Shown here: piece by piece, positions 54,997-64,000 of the stretch
Layout of the letters: each line of letters opens with the position of its first letter
Position numbering within the stretch: position 1 is the first letter of the stretch
NCBI GenBank assembly: GCA_021324185.1
Contig: JAJPJN010000076.1
Coordinates: 56,948 to 120,947, forward strand
Source of the DNA: Terriglobia bacterium
GTDB taxonomy: Bacteria; Acidobacteriota; Terriglobia; Bryobacterales; Bryobacteraceae
Length of the DNA stretch: 64,000 nucleotides
Direction of reading: 5' to 3'
Translations under genes and position numbers: made by a program
The notes under the pieces: generated by a model
The model's input: only the letters and a program-made list of their open reading frames with translations
Databases searched by the model: none
Told to the model about the DNA's origin: nothing

Positions 54997-55923
54997 GTGG
55001 ATTCCGACCAGCTCGTTCAGATCACCGGCGCGCTGCCCAACCCTATGCCTCGCCTGCCTGTATGGCTGCGCAAAGGCCGCACGCATTTTGAAGCCATTCA
55101 CGCTCTCAAAACAGAACTTCGCCAGCGCCGCTTGCATACCGTTTGCGAATCAGCGCGCTGCCCCAATATTCACGAATGTTTTGCCCGCGGCGCCGCTACT
55201 TTCATGATTTTGGGCAATTTGTGCACGCGCGGGTGCGGCTTTTGTTCGGTGCCCAAAGGCTCCCCGGCAAAGAAAGAATTTGTTCTGGATGCGGATGAGC
55301 CGTTCCATGTGGCCGAGATGGCGGCGCGCATGCAGCTCAAATATGTTGTGATTACCTCCGTCAATCGTGACGATCTAAGCGACGGCGGATCGCATCATTT
55401 CGCCGAGACTGTACGCCAGATCCGCCTGGTACTGCCTAAGGCGCGCGTCGAGGTCCTCACGCCCGATTTTTGCGGGGATCTGAAGGCTGTGGCGCGCGTC
55501 CTCGATGCCGGGCCGCACGTCTTTAACCACAACATGGAGACCGTTGCGCGCTTATACAAGCGCGTTCGCCCGCAAGCGCGTTACCGGCAATCGCTGGCCG
55601 TGCTTCGTTTTGCGAAAAGCTACCGCAGCGGCGTCCTCACGAAATCGGGTCTCATGGTTGGGTTAGGCGAATCTGCCGATGAAGTAAAGGACCTGTTGGG
55701 CGACATCCGCCAGGCTGACGTGGATGTCGCCACCATCGGACAATATTTGCAGCCGACGCGCCGCAACTTGCCGGTCGCGGCATATGTCACGCCGGAGCAG
55801 TTTGAAAGCTATCGCGAGTACGGGCTTTCGCTTGGATTCAAGATGGTGTTTAGCGGTCCTTTTGTGCGCAGCTCCTATATGGCTGATCTGGTAAACGAGC
55901 AAGCCGGCCAGGCGCATGCCTGA
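54997..55923 (+). CDS. lipA: Lipoyl synthase
   Basis: A 308-residue radical SAM enzyme that inserts two sulfurs into octanoyl groups on lipoyl domains. Both iron-sulfur clusters are visible: CESARCPNIHEC for the auxiliary cluster and CTRGCGFC for the radical cluster. GTG 54997 is the start; the N-terminus matches the family from PRLPVWLRKGR. The gene overlaps lnt by eight bases. lipB is not in the window. Confidence 0.95.
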   Translation: MDSDQLVQITGALPNPMPRLPVWLRKGRTHFEAIHALKTELRQRRLHTVCESARCPNIHECFARGAATFMILGNLCTRGCGFCSVPKGSPAKKEFVLDADEPFHVAEMAARMQLKYVVITSVNRDDLSDGGSHHFAETVRQIRLVLPKARVEVLTPDFCGDLKAVARVLDAGPHVFNHNMETVARLYKRVRPQARYRQSLAVLRFAKSYRSGVLTKSGLMVGLGESADEVKDLLGDIRQADVDVATIGQYLQPTRRNLPVAAYVTPEQFESYREYGLSLGFKMVFSGPFVRSSYMADLVNEQAGQAHA

Positions 55924-57424
55924 GCCTGTCTCTCAAATCGCGAGTCATTATCGCCGCGTTGTCCTCCACACACTTCTTTCGATAGCCAGCGCGCTGCTGC
56001 TGCTCGCCATCTTTCCGAAATTCGATTTGCGTTTTCTCGCTCCCGTTGCGCTCACGCCGCTGCTGGTTGTGCTGGCTCGAACGCGCGACGGCTGGCAGCG
56101 CTTTGTCTTCGGTTGGGCCGCCGGAATCTTTTACTGGTTTTTTCTTTGCACGTGGATTGAGTACGTGCTCGCGGTGCACGGCGGCATGGGGGTGTTTGGC
56201 GCCTGGGCATCGTTCGTGCTGTTCAGCATTCTAAAAGGATTGCATCTGGCGGTCTTTTCCTGGCTGGCGGGACCGTTGATGCGGCGGGCGTATGCCATTC
56301 CCGCGGTCGCCGCGCTCTGGACGGGACTGGAGCGCACGCACGGCACATTCGGCTTCGCCTGGCTGGACTTGGGAAATGCAGGTATTAACATGCCGGTGCC
56401 GTTGCGGGTGGCACCCTGGATCGGAGTTTACGGCGTTTCGTTCGTCTTCTGCATGCTGGCCGCAGCGCTCGCTTGTGTCATCCTGCGTTATCCAAGAAAA
56501 AGGCTGTTTCCGCTGGCCGCGCTGGCGGTGTTGTTCTTTCTGCCGGCGATTCCCGAAAATATTCCGCGAACCGATTCCGCGCTGGTGGTGCAGCCGGACA
56601 TCAATCCCGATCTGCAGTGGACGCAATTACTGCAGGAAAAGACGGAGCGCGAGTTGTCCGCCATTTCGGAAGCTTTTCCCTCCCGCCTGGTGATTTGGCC
56701 CGAACTGCCCGCGCCGCTCTATTACTATGACGATCCCGAGTTTCGCCGCGCGGCCGCCAGCATCGCCTTGCATCACGGCTATTTTTTATTTGGCACGGTC
56801 GCCTATACGGCGCAGCACCAACCCCTGAACTCGGCGGTGCTGCTGGGGCCGGACGGTTCGGAGATCGGGCGCTACGACAAGATCGATCTGGTTCCTTTCG
56901 GCGAGTTCGTTCCGCGCGCTTTTTCTTTCGTCAATCGGATCACGCAGGAAGCGGGCGACTTCGTTCCGGGCCACGACATTAAGGTTCTTCCGGCGGCGGG
57001 CCACCGCCTGGGCGTCTTCATCTGCTATGAATCGGCGTTTCCCGATTTAGTAAGGCAATTCAGTAAGAAAGGCGCTAATGTTCTGGTGAACCTTTCAAAT
57101 GACGGTTACTTCGGCCACTCGGAAGCTCGCGAGCAGCACCTGATGCTCGCGCGCATGCGAGCCGTGGAGAGCCGCCGTTACCTGATTCGTTCGACAAACG
57201 ACGGCATCACCGCCGTCATAAACCCGGCCGGACAGATTGTGCAGCAGCTTCCGATGTATCAGGAACTGGCAGCACAGGTCCGATACGGCGTCGTCGACGG
57301 AATCACGTTCTATGCGCGTCACGGTGATTGGTTCGCCTGGAGCTGCCTGGTAATTGGTGTGGGGCTTGGGCTGTATAACGTATGGTTCCGCAGGAGTGCG
57401 GTCGGCGGGCAATCGCCCGATTAA
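55916..57424 (+). CDS. lnt: Apolipoprotein N-acyltransferase
   Basis: A 502-residue membrane enzyme that adds the third acyl chain to lipoproteins after Lgt and LspA. N-terminal helices are followed by the nitrilase-type domain. Active-site residues: Glu in VIWPELPAP, Lys in [12 protein letters not shown] and Cys in [10 protein letters not shown]. The overlap with lipA suggests co-translation. The window also carries lgt and lspA, about 20 kb away. Its last four bases overlap the convergent permease gene. Confidence 0.93.
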   Translation: MPEPVSQIASHYRRVVLHTLLSIASALLLLAIFPKFDLRFLAPVALTPLLVVLARTRDGWQRFVFGWAAGIFYWFFLCTWIEYVLAVHGGMGVFGAWASFVLFSILKGLHLAVFSWLAGPLMRRAYAIPAVAALWTGLERTHGTFGFAWLDLGNAGINMPVPLRVAPWIGVYGVSFVFCMLAAALACVILRYPRKRLFPLAALAVLFFLPAIPENIPRTDSALVVQPDINPDLQWTQLLQEKTERELSAISEAFPSRLVIWPELPAPLYYYDDPEFRRAAASIALHHGYFLFGTVAYTAQHQPLNSAVLLGPDGSEIGRYDKIDLVPFGEFVPRAFSFVNRITQEAGDFVPGHDIKVLPAAGHRLGVFICYESAFPDLVRQFSKKGANVLVNLSNDGYFGHSEAREQHLMLARMRAVESRRYLIRSTNDGITAVINPAGQIVQQLPMYQELAAQVRYGVVDGITFYARHGDWFAWSCLVIGVGLGLYNVWFRRSAVGGQSPD

Positions 57425-59289
57425 CTCACGTGAACAACGGGCCGTTCCTTGGGATTCGGAATAGCGCGGCGAAGCACTTCGTGCACGAGCGGCGCGACAT
57501 CGCCCTCGCCGAGAAACAGAAAGCGAAAGATATTCCCCACCGGAGTTCCTTCGTTCCAGGCAAAGTACCCATGTGGCGGTTTCCCGGTCATCTTTTTGAG
57601 ATGAATCAGCATGGCCGCAATTGCATTCGCCACCACAGGGCTGCGAGCGCGAAGGACAGCATGTTTGCCTACTCGTTCGCCGCGCACGTGCAGAATCTCT
57701 TCGAATGAGGAAGCATCACTAAGTTGCACCTCAAAGAAGTAAACACGTTCGCCGGGGCTGAGGTTATGAACATAGCGAAGCCTGCGATCTGCTTCGTCGA
57801 GATCCGCCTCCGTTTCGGACCGCGGCTTGCGGGATACCAGGCGAATTACGTGGTCCTGATTCTCGGCCAACAACTCCTTTGCCACACTATCGAGATATAC
57901 CGCGCGGATGCGTAACTCTGTCGACCGGATGGCGCGCGAGACGAGCGAGATGGTGATGATGGAGGCGATGAAAAAGGTGGAAATTTTCAAGCCTTCGGGC
58001 CGCTCGTAGACGTTTAAGACGGTGGTCCAGATGAAAAGAAAAAAGATGAGAAGGTATGGCCAGCGGAGCCGGTCGCGCCGCAGCGCCACAGTGACCGCAA
58101 AGGCAGCAGAAGTGATGAGCACGAGAACGCCGGTTGCATAAGCTCCGCCTTGCGCGTCGACATCTGCATGGAACAGGAAGGTTACCGAGAACGCGACGGC
58201 AGTAAACACCAGGACCAATGGCCGGTTGGCGCGTGCCCATTCCGGCGCCATGCCGAAGCGGGGAAGGTAACGCGGGATGAGATTGAGCAGGCCCGCCATA
58301 GCGGAGGCCCCGGCGAACCCCAGAATCAGGATGGTGCTGATGTCGTACAGCGAGCCGAACCCATTTCCCAGGTACGTATGCGCCAGATAGGCAAGAGCGC
58401 GGCCGTTTGCCTCACCGCCTTCCTTGAACTTGGCGGGTTCGATGAGCAGCGTGGTCACAAGGCTGGTGGCCAGCAGAAAGATGCTCATGATAACGGCTGC
58501 AGTGGCGAGCAGCTTGCGCGTGTTGCGAATCCGGTCTGCAAGATCGCGGCCTTTGACGAGTGGCATAACGGCCACGCCGGTTTCAAATCCTGAAAGGCCG
58601 AGCGCCAGCTTCGGAAAAAGAATGAGAGAGATGCCCAGAATCCCGAGCGGGCTACTGTGCTGCGCGAGCACGGCACTATTCCAATGAATCAGCAGATGTG
58701 GCTGCTGCAGCACTTTCCACAGCGCGAAACCGGTGACCACGACATTCAAACTCAAGTAGACCGCCACAAGTGCAACGGCTACGCCAATGGCTTCTTTGAA
58801 CCCTTTGAGAAAGATGGCCGCGAGGATGGCAAGGATGAGCAGGGTGATTCCGAGTTGGCTTTTCAACCAGTCCGGCGTGAACGGGTTTTGCACGAAATGC
58901 GCCGCGCCGTCGGCTGCCGAGAGCGTCATGGTGATGACGAAATCGGTGGTGGCGAAGCCGAGCAGGATGAGGATAAAGGTCTTTCCGGCCCATTTCGGAA
59001 GCAAGTTTTCCAGCATGGCGATGCTGCCTTGGCCATTCGGGCTCGCCTGCGCGACTCGCCGGTAGACGGGTAAAGCGCCGAACAGTGTGGCAAGCACCAG
59101 GACCAGCGTCGCGAACGGCGAGAGCAGACCGGCAGCTAAAAATGCGATGCCTGGCTGGTATCCCAGAGTAGAGAAATAATCCACGCCGGTGAGGCACATG
59201 ACGCGCCACCACGGGTGGACGGCTTCCGGCGGGCTATGAATGCCCTTGGGTAAACGTATATCGGCCAGAAGCCAGTCGCTAAACGTCAC
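57421..59289 (-). CDS. APC-superfamily permease
   Basis: A 622-residue protein with about twelve helices in residues 30-460, and a soluble C-terminal part (about 465-622). The core reads [25 protein letters not shown], then [18 protein letters not shown] and [17 protein letters not shown], typical of amino-acid/polyamine/KUP-like transporters. The cytoplasmic tail has a beta-alpha-like region ([18 protein letters not shown]), longer than typical amino-acid permeases. Substrate cannot be fixed; it is likely an amino acid or cation. The gene is divergent from the acyl-CoA dehydrogenase. Confidence 0.75.
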   Translation of the reverse strand: MTFSDWLLADIRLPKGIHSPPEAVHPWWRVMCLTGVDYFSTLGYQPGIAFLAAGLLSPFATLVLVLATLFGALPVYRRVAQASPNGQGSIAMLENLLPKWAGKTFILILLGFATTDFVITMTLSAADGAAHFVQNPFTPDWLKSQLGITLLILAILAAIFLKGFKEAIGVAVALVAVYLSLNVVVTGFALWKVLQQPHLLIHWNSAVLAQHSSPLGILGISLILFPKLALGLSGFETGVAVMPLVKGRDLADRIRNTRKLLATAAVIMSIFLLATSLVTTLLIEPAKFKEGGEANGRALAYLAHTYLGNGFGSLYDISTILILGFAGASAMAGLLNLIPRYLPRFGMAPEWARANRPLVLVFTAVAFSVTFLFHADVDAQGGAYATGVLVLITSAAFAVTVALRRDRLRWPYLLIFFLFIWTTVLNVYERPEGLKISTFFIASIITISLVSRAIRSTELRIRAVYLDSVAKELLAENQDHVIRLVSRKPRSETEADLDEADRRLRYVHNLSPGERVYFFEVQLSDASSFEEILHVRGERVGKHAVLRARSPVVANAIAAMLIHLKKMTGKPPHGYFAWNEGTPVGNIFRFLFLGEGDVAPLVHEVLRRAIPNPKERPVVHVS

Positions 59290-59351
59290 GGGTCACTGTA
59301 GCACGAGCACTTGCGTCCACCAGCATCTCTCGGAGCTATCATAAATCCGTC

Positions 59352-60527
59352 ATGTCCCAAGTTGCCGAGACCGCCACGCCTTCTCCGCTGACTCTTTTGC
59401 AGGAAGAAGAGAAGCTTTTTCAGGAATCGGTACGCCGTTTCGCGAAAGAACGGCTTGCGCCGCACGTGCGAGCGATGGACGAAGAGGGCAAGTTCCGCAA
59501 AGATCTGCTGCGCGAGATGTTTGAGCTGGGGCTGATGGGGATCGATATCGGCGAGCAGTACGGAGGCCAGGGAGGAACATTTTTTCAGTCCGTCCTGGCC
59601 ATTGAAGAACTGGCCAAAGTGGATCCTTCGGCTTCCGTCATTGTGGACGTGCAAAACACATTGGTTAGCAACGCCATCGAGCGCTGGGCAACCGCCGTGC
59701 AAAAACAGAAGTACCTTTCGCGGCTGGCAACGGAAAGCGTCGGTGCTTATGCGCTGTCGGAACCGGCATCGGGCTCGGATGCCTTTGCGCTCGCGACGCG
59801 GGCCGTGCCGGATGGCGAGGGCTATCGCATTTCAGGGCGGAAGCTCTGGATCACCAATGCCGGAGAAGCGGACATTTTCCTCGTCTTTGCGACGGTTGAT
59901 CCGGCGGCGGGTTATCGCGGCATCACCTGTTTTTTGATCGAGCGAGGAATGCCGGGTTTTGAGGTCGGCAAGAAAGAAGACAAACTCGGTATTCGCGCCT
60001 CCTCCACCTGTGAGCTGATTCTGGATGACGTAACGGCAGGCTTCGAACAGGTGATGGGGGAAGTAGGAAAGGGCTACAAAGTCGCGATCGAAACGCTGAA
60101 TGAAGGCCGCATCGGCATTGCGGCCCAGATGCTCGGCCTGGCGGAGGGCGCTTTTGAGCATGCGCTGCGCTACGCGCGCGAACGCAAACAGTTCGGAAAG
60201 CGGATCGGCGATTTCCAAGGCGTGCAGTTTGAGCTGGCCGAAATGGCGACGCAGATTGAGGCAGCGCGCCTGATGGTCTACAATGCCGCCCGATTGCGGG
60301 ATGCCGGCGAGCCGTTCGTTACCCAGGCTGCTATGGCCAAGTACTTCGCGTCAACGATTGCGGAAGAGGTGGCATCGAAGGCGGTCGAAGTGCTCGGCGG
60401 GGTTGGTTTTACAAAAGATTACCCGGTGGAGAAGCTCTATCGGGATGCCAAGATCGGGCGTATTTACGAAGGCACCAGCAACATGCAGCGCGTGACGATT
60501 GCCAAAGCGCTGCTGGACGCCAGCTAA
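59352..60527 (+). CDS. Acyl-CoA dehydrogenase
   Basis: A 391-residue FAD enzyme for the first oxidation of beta-oxidation or a branched-chain/short-chain acyl-CoA. It has AYALSEPASGSDAFAL and WITNAGEADIFLVFA in the FAD region, GRIGIAAQMLGLAEGAFE, and the catalytic Glu in RIYEGTSNMQR at the C-terminus, the common position of short/medium-chain enzymes. No electron-transfer flavoprotein or other beta-oxidation gene is nearby. Short-chain or 2-methyl-branched substrates fit the family, but this is inference. Confidence 0.93.
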   Translation: MSQVAETATPSPLTLLQEEEKLFQESVRRFAKERLAPHVRAMDEEGKFRKDLLREMFELGLMGIDIGEQYGGQGGTFFQSVLAIEELAKVDPSASVIVDVQNTLVSNAIERWATAVQKQKYLSRLATESVGAYALSEPASGSDAFALATRAVPDGEGYRISGRKLWITNAGEADIFLVFATVDPAAGYRGITCFLIERGMPGFEVGKKEDKLGIRASSTCELILDDVTAGFEQVMGEVGKGYKVAIETLNEGRIGIAAQMLGLAEGAFEHALRYARERKQFGKRIGDFQGVQFELAEMATQIEAARLMVYNAARLRDAGEPFVTQAAMAKYFASTIAEEVASKAVEVLGGVGFTKDYPVEKLYRDAKIGRIYEGTSNMQRVTIAKALLDAS

Positions 60528-60534
60528 TCCAGGC

Positions 60535-60557
60535 TGCGGCAAATTGAGGCGGCCGCA
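60535..60557 (+). terminator. Weak terminator-like hairpin after the acyl-CoA dehydrogenase
   Basis: TGCGGC (60535-60540) pairs with GCCGCA (60552-60557) across an eleven-base loop, followed by CCCTTTTGG. The stem is short and the T-run is only four bases, so termination is possible but not certain. Confidence 0.3.
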
Positions 60558-60597
60558 CCCTTTTGGTCCCGGAATTCGTCAAAATAGAAACATCAAC

Positions 60598-61413
60598 ATG
60601 TGCCATCGTAGTACCCTGATCGCACTATGCCTCACTGGGGCAGCGATCCTGTTGAGCGCAGCTCCCGCCGCCAACGATCCCACGCCTGAACAGATTCAGA
60701 ACATTATCAAGAAGTTCGTTCAGAAGGAAACCGAATTTGCCGCCGCGCGTGAGAACTACACCTACCGGCAAACGACCAAGCTGACCGAGGTAGATCCTCC
60801 GGGTGGGACCTTCGAGGTGGTCGAGGAGGTCGGGTTCGACGAGCGCAATCGCCGGACGTCGCACGTCACCTATGCTCCGGTGAACGGGCTGGAGCACATC
60901 ATCATGACGGCTGAAGACGAGCAGGATTTCAAGAACGTGATGCCATTTGTGATGACCAACGATACGCTTGACCAATACATCGTGACTTACGTCGGGCGCG
61001 AGAAGGTGGACGAGATCTCCTGCTACGTTTTCTCCGTGCGGCCGAAGGCGTTAACTAAAGACCGCAAGCGCTACTTCGAAGGGCAGATCTGGGTGGACGA
61101 TCAGGACTTGCAGATTGTTAAAACATACGGGCGATCCACCGGACACCTGGGGCGCAACGAAGACCAGCAGTTCCCGAAGTTCGAGACCTATCGCGAACAG
61201 ATCGATGGCAAATACTGGTTCCCGACCTATACTTACGCCGACGATGTGTTGAACTTCAAAGACGGCGAATCACAGCGCATCAAGGAAGTGATCAAATACG
61301 ATCACTACAAGAAGTTCGGCTCGCAATCCACCATTACGTTCGGCGCCGTGGTTCCTGATCAGCAGCAACCGCCGCCGGCGAATCCGAAGAAGCCTCCGCA
61401 ACCGCAGAATTGA
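60598..61413 (+). CDS. Exported protein, LolA-like/outer-membrane lipoprotein-sorting fold
   Basis: A 271-residue exported protein. ATG 60598 gives a signal sequence (LIALCLTGAAILLSAAPA). The rest is beta-rich with YTYRQTTKLTEVDPPGG, RYFEGQIWVDDQDLQIVKT and KYWFPTYTYADDVLNF, which resembles the half-barrel of LolA/LolB and outer-membrane lipoprotein-sorting proteins. A Pro/Gln-rich tail ends the protein. Its TGA overlaps the next gene's TTG. The exact function is unknown. Confidence 0.72.
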   Translation: MCHRSTLIALCLTGAAILLSAAPAANDPTPEQIQNIIKKFVQKETEFAAARENYTYRQTTKLTEVDPPGGTFEVVEEVGFDERNRRTSHVTYAPVNGLEHIIMTAEDEQDFKNVMPFVMTNDTLDQYIVTYVGREKVDEISCYVFSVRPKALTKDRKRYFEGQIWVDDQDLQIVKTYGRSTGHLGRNEDQQFPKFETYREQIDGKYWFPTYTYADDVLNFKDGESQRIKEVIKYDHYKKFGSQSTITFGAVVPDQQQPPPANPKKPPQPQN

Positions 61414-61967
61414 ATTCCGTGCGTCTCTTTGTAATCTTTATTGCCGCAAGTTTACTTTGCCGGGCGGCCGATGTCGCGCCGGTCCACGTGAGGAATTTCG
61501 CCAAGGTAAACGAACACATCTATCGCGGCGGCGAACCGGGCGCTGTCGGTCTCGAAGAGCTGGGCGCGATGGGCGTCAAGATCATTCTTGATCTGCGTGT
61601 CGCGAGCGAAGGCACCGAGGTGGAAAAGAAGGAAGCGGAAAAGCTGAAACTCAAATACATCAATATTCCGATTGGCGGTTTCAGCGCGCCCAGCAATGCG
61701 CAGATCCAGCAAATCCTGACTCTTCTCCAGGACGGTTCGGATACGATTTTTGTCCACTGCCGACGCGGCAAAGACCGGACCGGCACAGTAATCGCCTGTT
61801 ACCGCATCGAGCACGATGGCTGGAATAACCGCCGTGCGCTGAACGAAGCCAAAGCGCATGGCATGAGCGGCCTGGAGCTGGCGATGCATGCGTATATTCT
61901 GCATTTCACGCCCATTGCGCTGCCTGCGCTTGCGCAGGCTCCGGCCGCTGCGCCTGCTGTAAAATAA
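61410..61967 (+). CDS. Exported dual-specificity/tyrosine phosphatase-like protein
   Basis: A 185-residue protein with a signal sequence (LFVIFIAASLLCRAAD) and a cysteine phosphatase domain. The active-site loop is HCRRGKDRTG, matching H-C-x5-R-[ST], with the general acid likely in the earlier loop around YINIPIGGFSAP. The start may be TTG 61410, which overlaps the previous stop, or GTG 61419. The upstream stop overlap suggests translational coupling. Substrate may be phosphotyrosine or a phosphosugar/inositide; a periplasmic location is inferred. Confidence 0.82.
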   Translation: MNSVRLFVIFIAASLLCRAADVAPVHVRNFAKVNEHIYRGGEPGAVGLEELGAMGVKIILDLRVASEGTEVEKKEAEKLKLKYINIPIGGFSAPSNAQIQQILTLLQDGSDTIFVHCRRGKDRTGTVIACYRIEHDGWNNRRALNEAKAHGMSGLELAMHAYILHFTPIALPALAQAPAAAPAVK

Positions 61968-62052
61968 GGCAACTCGCCGCGCGTATTTATCCAGTTGCGC
62001 TCGCGAATTGCACGATATTAAAGGTAACTGCAGCGGCGAATGAGAGGAACGG

Positions 62053-62286
62053 ATGAAGAACTTCGAGCGAATCACCGTTGACCCGGCGCAGACGGGTGGC
62101 GTTCCTTGCGTTCGCGGATTGCGAATTCCCGTTGCTACCGTGCTGAGATTATTGGCGGCGGGTTTAACAGAACAGGAAATACTCACCGATTACCCGGATT
62201 TGGAAAGGGAAGACATCCGTGAGTGCCTCGAGTTTGCCGCGGCGGCGGCAATGGAACGAGAGCTGCTACTGCCGCAGCCAGCTTGA
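62053..62286 (+). CDS. DUF433 family antitoxin-like protein
   Basis: A 77-residue DUF433 protein: ITVDPAQTGGVPCVRGLRIPVATVLRLLAAG then EQEILTDYPDLEREDIRECL, typical of the winged-helix-like antitoxin family paired with DUF5615 PIN-like toxins. AGAGGA precedes ATG 62053. The toxin gene that normally follows is only a remnant (62283-62393), so this is an orphan or decaying antitoxin. Confidence 0.85.
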   Translation: MKNFERITVDPAQTGGVPCVRGLRIPVATVLRLLAAGLTEQEILTDYPDLEREDIRECLEFAAAAAMERELLLPQPA

Positions 62287-62393
62287 GGTTCTTAATCGAT
62301 AATGCCCTGCCTCCACGGTTGGCAGTGTATACGGTTCAGTACCGCCCGGATCGAGCCAGCGCAATTCGACCGCTTATTCCTGCTCTCGGATGA
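62283..62393 (+). pseudogene. Remnant of a DUF5615 PIN-like toxin gene
   Basis: The TTG at 62283 overlaps the antitoxin stop and begins LRFLIDNALPPRLA, the highly conserved start of DUF5615 PIN-like toxins with the first catalytic Asp. The similarity ends after 14 codons; the frame then reads VYTVQYRPDRASAIRPLIPALG and stops at 62393, giving 36 residues instead of about 110. The last part (RPDRxxxIRPL) resembles the usual toxin C-terminus, which would fit an internal deletion, but this is weak. Confidence 0.7.
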
Positions 62394-62410
62394 ATTAACG
62401 GGGTACGGAC

Positions 62411-62416
62411 TATAAT
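62411..62416 (+). promoter_or_regulatory. Consensus -10 box upstream of the radical SAM gene
   Basis: TATAAT lies 17 bases before GTG 62434. No -35 match is obvious. It would drive the radical SAM gene with a leader of about ten bases. Confidence 0.4.
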
Positions 62417-62433
62417 CCTATGTTTAAATAAGA

Positions 62434-63477
62434 GTGACGCACCTGATGGCTGCATCGCATTTGCATCGGGAAAGGCGCCGGCGCATGTTGGACCGTCGTC
62501 TCCGGGAAGCCAAACTATTAGTTAAAGGCGCCGTTGATACGGATCACCCGATCATGGCGCACATTATCCCTATTCGGCGATGCAATCTCTCCTGCAAGTA
62601 TTGCAACGAGTACGATACGTTCTCGAAACCTGTGCCTTTAGGCACAATGCTGGAACGCATCGAGCTACTCGGAAAACTAAGGACCGGAGTTATCACTTTG
62701 AGCGGCGGTGAGCCGCTGCTTCATCCGGATCTGGACGATATTATCCGCGGCATTCGCAAACACGCGATACTCGCCGGGCTCATCACGAACGGCTATCTGC
62801 TGACAGCCGAACGGATCCAGAGGCTTAACCGCGCCGGCCTCGACTATCTGCAGATCAGCATCGATAACGTCATGCCGGACGACGTTTCGAAAAAGAGCCT
62901 GAAGGTTTTGGATAAGAAGCTGCAGCTTCTGGCCGAGAATGCGACCTTTCATGTGAACATCAACTCGGTCCTCGGCGGCGGAATCCGTAACCCGGAAGAC
63001 GCGCTGGTAGTGGGTAAGCGCGCTATGGAGCTTGGCTTCACGTCGACCGTCGGCATTATTCATGACGGTGACGGGCAGCTTCGGCCGTTGGCCGCGCGTG
63101 AACGCGAAGTTTTTCTCGAGATGAAGAAATTCGAGAAGAGACACTTTTCGCGCCTGAATTATTTTCAGAATGCGATCGCGAATGGACGGCCAAGCGAATG
63201 GCGGTGCCGCGCCGGCTCGCGCTATTTATACGTCTGCGAAGACGGGCTGGTGCATTACTGTTCCCAGCAGCGCGGGTTCCCGGCGAAACCGCTTGCCGAA
63301 TACACCGTGGCCGACATCCGGCGCGAATACGTGACACAGAAATCCTGCGCGCCACTCTGCACCATCTCCTGCGTGCATCAGATCTCCTACTTTGATTTCT
63401 TTCGCGGCGAGCAGACCCTGACTGTCGAGCCTGTTCCGCAGCAGCAGCTCGTATCCATTAAGGCCGCGGCCCGCTGA
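62434..63477 (+). CDS. Radical SAM enzyme of unknown function
   Basis: A 347-residue radical SAM protein. The cluster motif CNLSCKYC has Cys at residues 50, 54 and 57; [12 protein letters not shown] and LITNGYLLT follow, as in the MoaA/HpnH/SPASM group. The C-terminal part has further Cys in [18 protein letters not shown] and CAPLCTISC, which suits an auxiliary cluster. The start may be GTG 62434 or ATG 62446. The substrate is unknown. It lies 18 bases before a histone-deacetylase-family gene. Confidence 0.82.
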   Translation: MTHLMAASHLHRERRRRMLDRRLREAKLLVKGAVDTDHPIMAHIIPIRRCNLSCKYCNEYDTFSKPVPLGTMLERIELLGKLRTGVITLSGGEPLLHPDLDDIIRGIRKHAILAGLITNGYLLTAERIQRLNRAGLDYLQISIDNVMPDDVSKKSLKVLDKKLQLLAENATFHVNINSVLGGGIRNPEDALVVGKRAMELGFTSTVGIIHDGDGQLRPLAAREREVFLEMKKFEKRHFSRLNYFQNAIANGRPSEWRCRAGSRYLYVCEDGLVHYCSQQRGFPAKPLAEYTVADIRREYVTQKSCAPLCTISCVHQISYFDFFRGEQTLTVEPVPQQQLVSIKAAAR

Positions 63478-63495
63478 GTACGGCTACGCATTCGG

Positions 63496-64000
63496 ATGCA
63501 GCAGACCGGTATTGTTGCGGACCTACGCGTTAGCCGGCATGATCCCGGGCCAGGGCATCCCGAACAGCCGGCACGCTGTTCCCGGGTGCTGGAGGCGCTC
63601 GAACGTTCGGGGCTGATGCAGTCTGCGGCGCGGCTCGAATCGAGAAGCGCAAATGACGAGGAGTTAGCGCTCGTACACACGCCTGAATACATCGCGCTGG
63701 TTGAACGTGAAATAGCGCAGAATCGCCGCCAGCTCAGCACAGGCGATACCGCGATCAACAAATATTCCGGCGAAGCGGCGCGGCTGGCGGTAGGGATGGC
63801 GCTATGTGCAGTGGATGCGGTTATGCGCGCCGAAGTTCTGAACGCGTTTTGCCTGACGCGCCCGCCCGGTCATCACGCCAGCAGTTCTGTCGGGATGGGA
63901 TTCTGCCTGTTCAACACCGTTGCGGTTGCCGCGCGCCATGCGCAGCGAGCCCACGGCGCCGCGCGCGTGCTGATTGCCGACTGGGACGTTCATCACGGCA
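63496..64000 (+). CDS. Histone deacetylase family (HdaH/AcuC-like) protein, 3' end outside window
   Basis: The first 168 codons of a Zn-dependent deacetylase of the arginase/deacetylase superfamily. [12 protein letters not shown] near the N-terminus, RPPGHHA in the active site and DWDVHHG at the end, which contains the zinc-ligand Asp and His, are the family's motifs. FCLFNTVA is also conserved. The start is ATG 63496. In bacteria such proteins deacetylate polyamines, acetyl-CoA synthetase or other small molecules; the substrate here is unknown. Confidence 0.88.
   Translation, partial: MQQTGIVADLRVSRHDPGPGHPEQPARCSRVLEALERSGLMQSAARLESRSANDEELALVHTPEYIALVEREIAQNRRQLSTGDTAINKYSGEAARLAVGMALCAVDAVMRAEVLNAFCLTRPPGHHASSSVGMGFCLFNTVAVAARHAQRAHGAARVLIADWDVHHG

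Noticed and set aside
57426..57441. TCACGTGA near the end of lnt as a third parS
   Set aside because: Only the eight-base core matches; the flanks differ at most positions.
61483..61498. GGTCCACGTGAGGAAT as parS
   Set aside because: Flanks do not match and it lies inside a phosphatase gene far from parAB.

Overview
The window is a GC-rich, densely coded bacterial chromosome segment, most probably from an acidobacterium of the Bryobacter/Solibacter type. I base this on the gene content: a large Oar-like TonB-dependent receptor with an N-terminal carboxypeptidase-regulatory domain, a VWFA-related secreted protein of the acidobacterial kind, a 1071-residue sortilin/VPS10-like repeat protein, FG-GAP repeats, a SpoIIE phosphatase and many secreted proteins of unknown role. 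No RNA genes, CRISPR arrays, insertion sequences or phage genes were seen.

Layout. 1-8.3 kb: membrane pyrophosphatase (cut by the window edge), a membrane-anchored J-domain protein, a SpoIIE phosphatase followed closely by a deoxyribohydrolase-like/TRAFs-binding (ASK1-signalosome-like) protein, an FG-GAP protein and a DUF2127 protein. 8.3-17.1 kb: VPS10-like protein, outer-membrane barrel, anchored lysozyme-like protein, TonB-dependent receptor. 17.1-22.2 kb: HigBA toxin-antitoxin with a perfect palindromic operator, prolyl oligopeptidase, zinc-ribbon protein, and an amidase whose Tat-type N-terminus is split off by an in-frame TGA. 22.2-27.1 kb: mnmG-parA-parB with two parS sites inside the end of mnmG, and divergent purD. 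27.1-35.2 kb: frameshifted FkbM methyltransferase, SDR, a VWFA protein coupled to a 1151-residue protein, GT39 glycosyltransferase. 35.2-40.7 kb: ileS-lspA-lgt and a ClpB-D2-like ATPase. 40.7-54.9 kb: a ten-gene leftward exopolysaccharide operon (export protein, Wzc kinase, flippase, three GT4 enzymes, polymerase, WbaP-like initiator, acyltransferase). 55-64 kb: lipA-lnt, an APC permease, acyl-CoA dehydrogenase, a secreted protein coupled to a phosphatase, a DUF433 antitoxin with a toxin remnant, a radical SAM enzyme and the start of a histone-deacetylase-family gene.

How the genes work together. The 42-55 kb cluster encodes a Wzx/Wzy-type pathway: a sugar phosphate is loaded on undecaprenyl phosphate, extended, flipped, polymerised and exported under control of a tyrosine kinase. 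lspA, lgt and lnt together give the whole lipoprotein maturation pathway, in two loci. mnmG-parA-parB with parS is the chromosome-segregation locus.

The most notable new observations are four damaged or split genes: an acyltransferase with an amber codon at codon 56, an FkbM methyltransferase with a one-base shift, an amidase separated from its export signal by an opal codon in frame, and a PIN-like toxin reduced to about 36 codons. Others are the SpoIIE/ASK-like pair, parS sites inside mnmG, and the higBA operator half-site repeated at the antitoxin start codon. All calls come from reading the sequence by eye; no database search was run.
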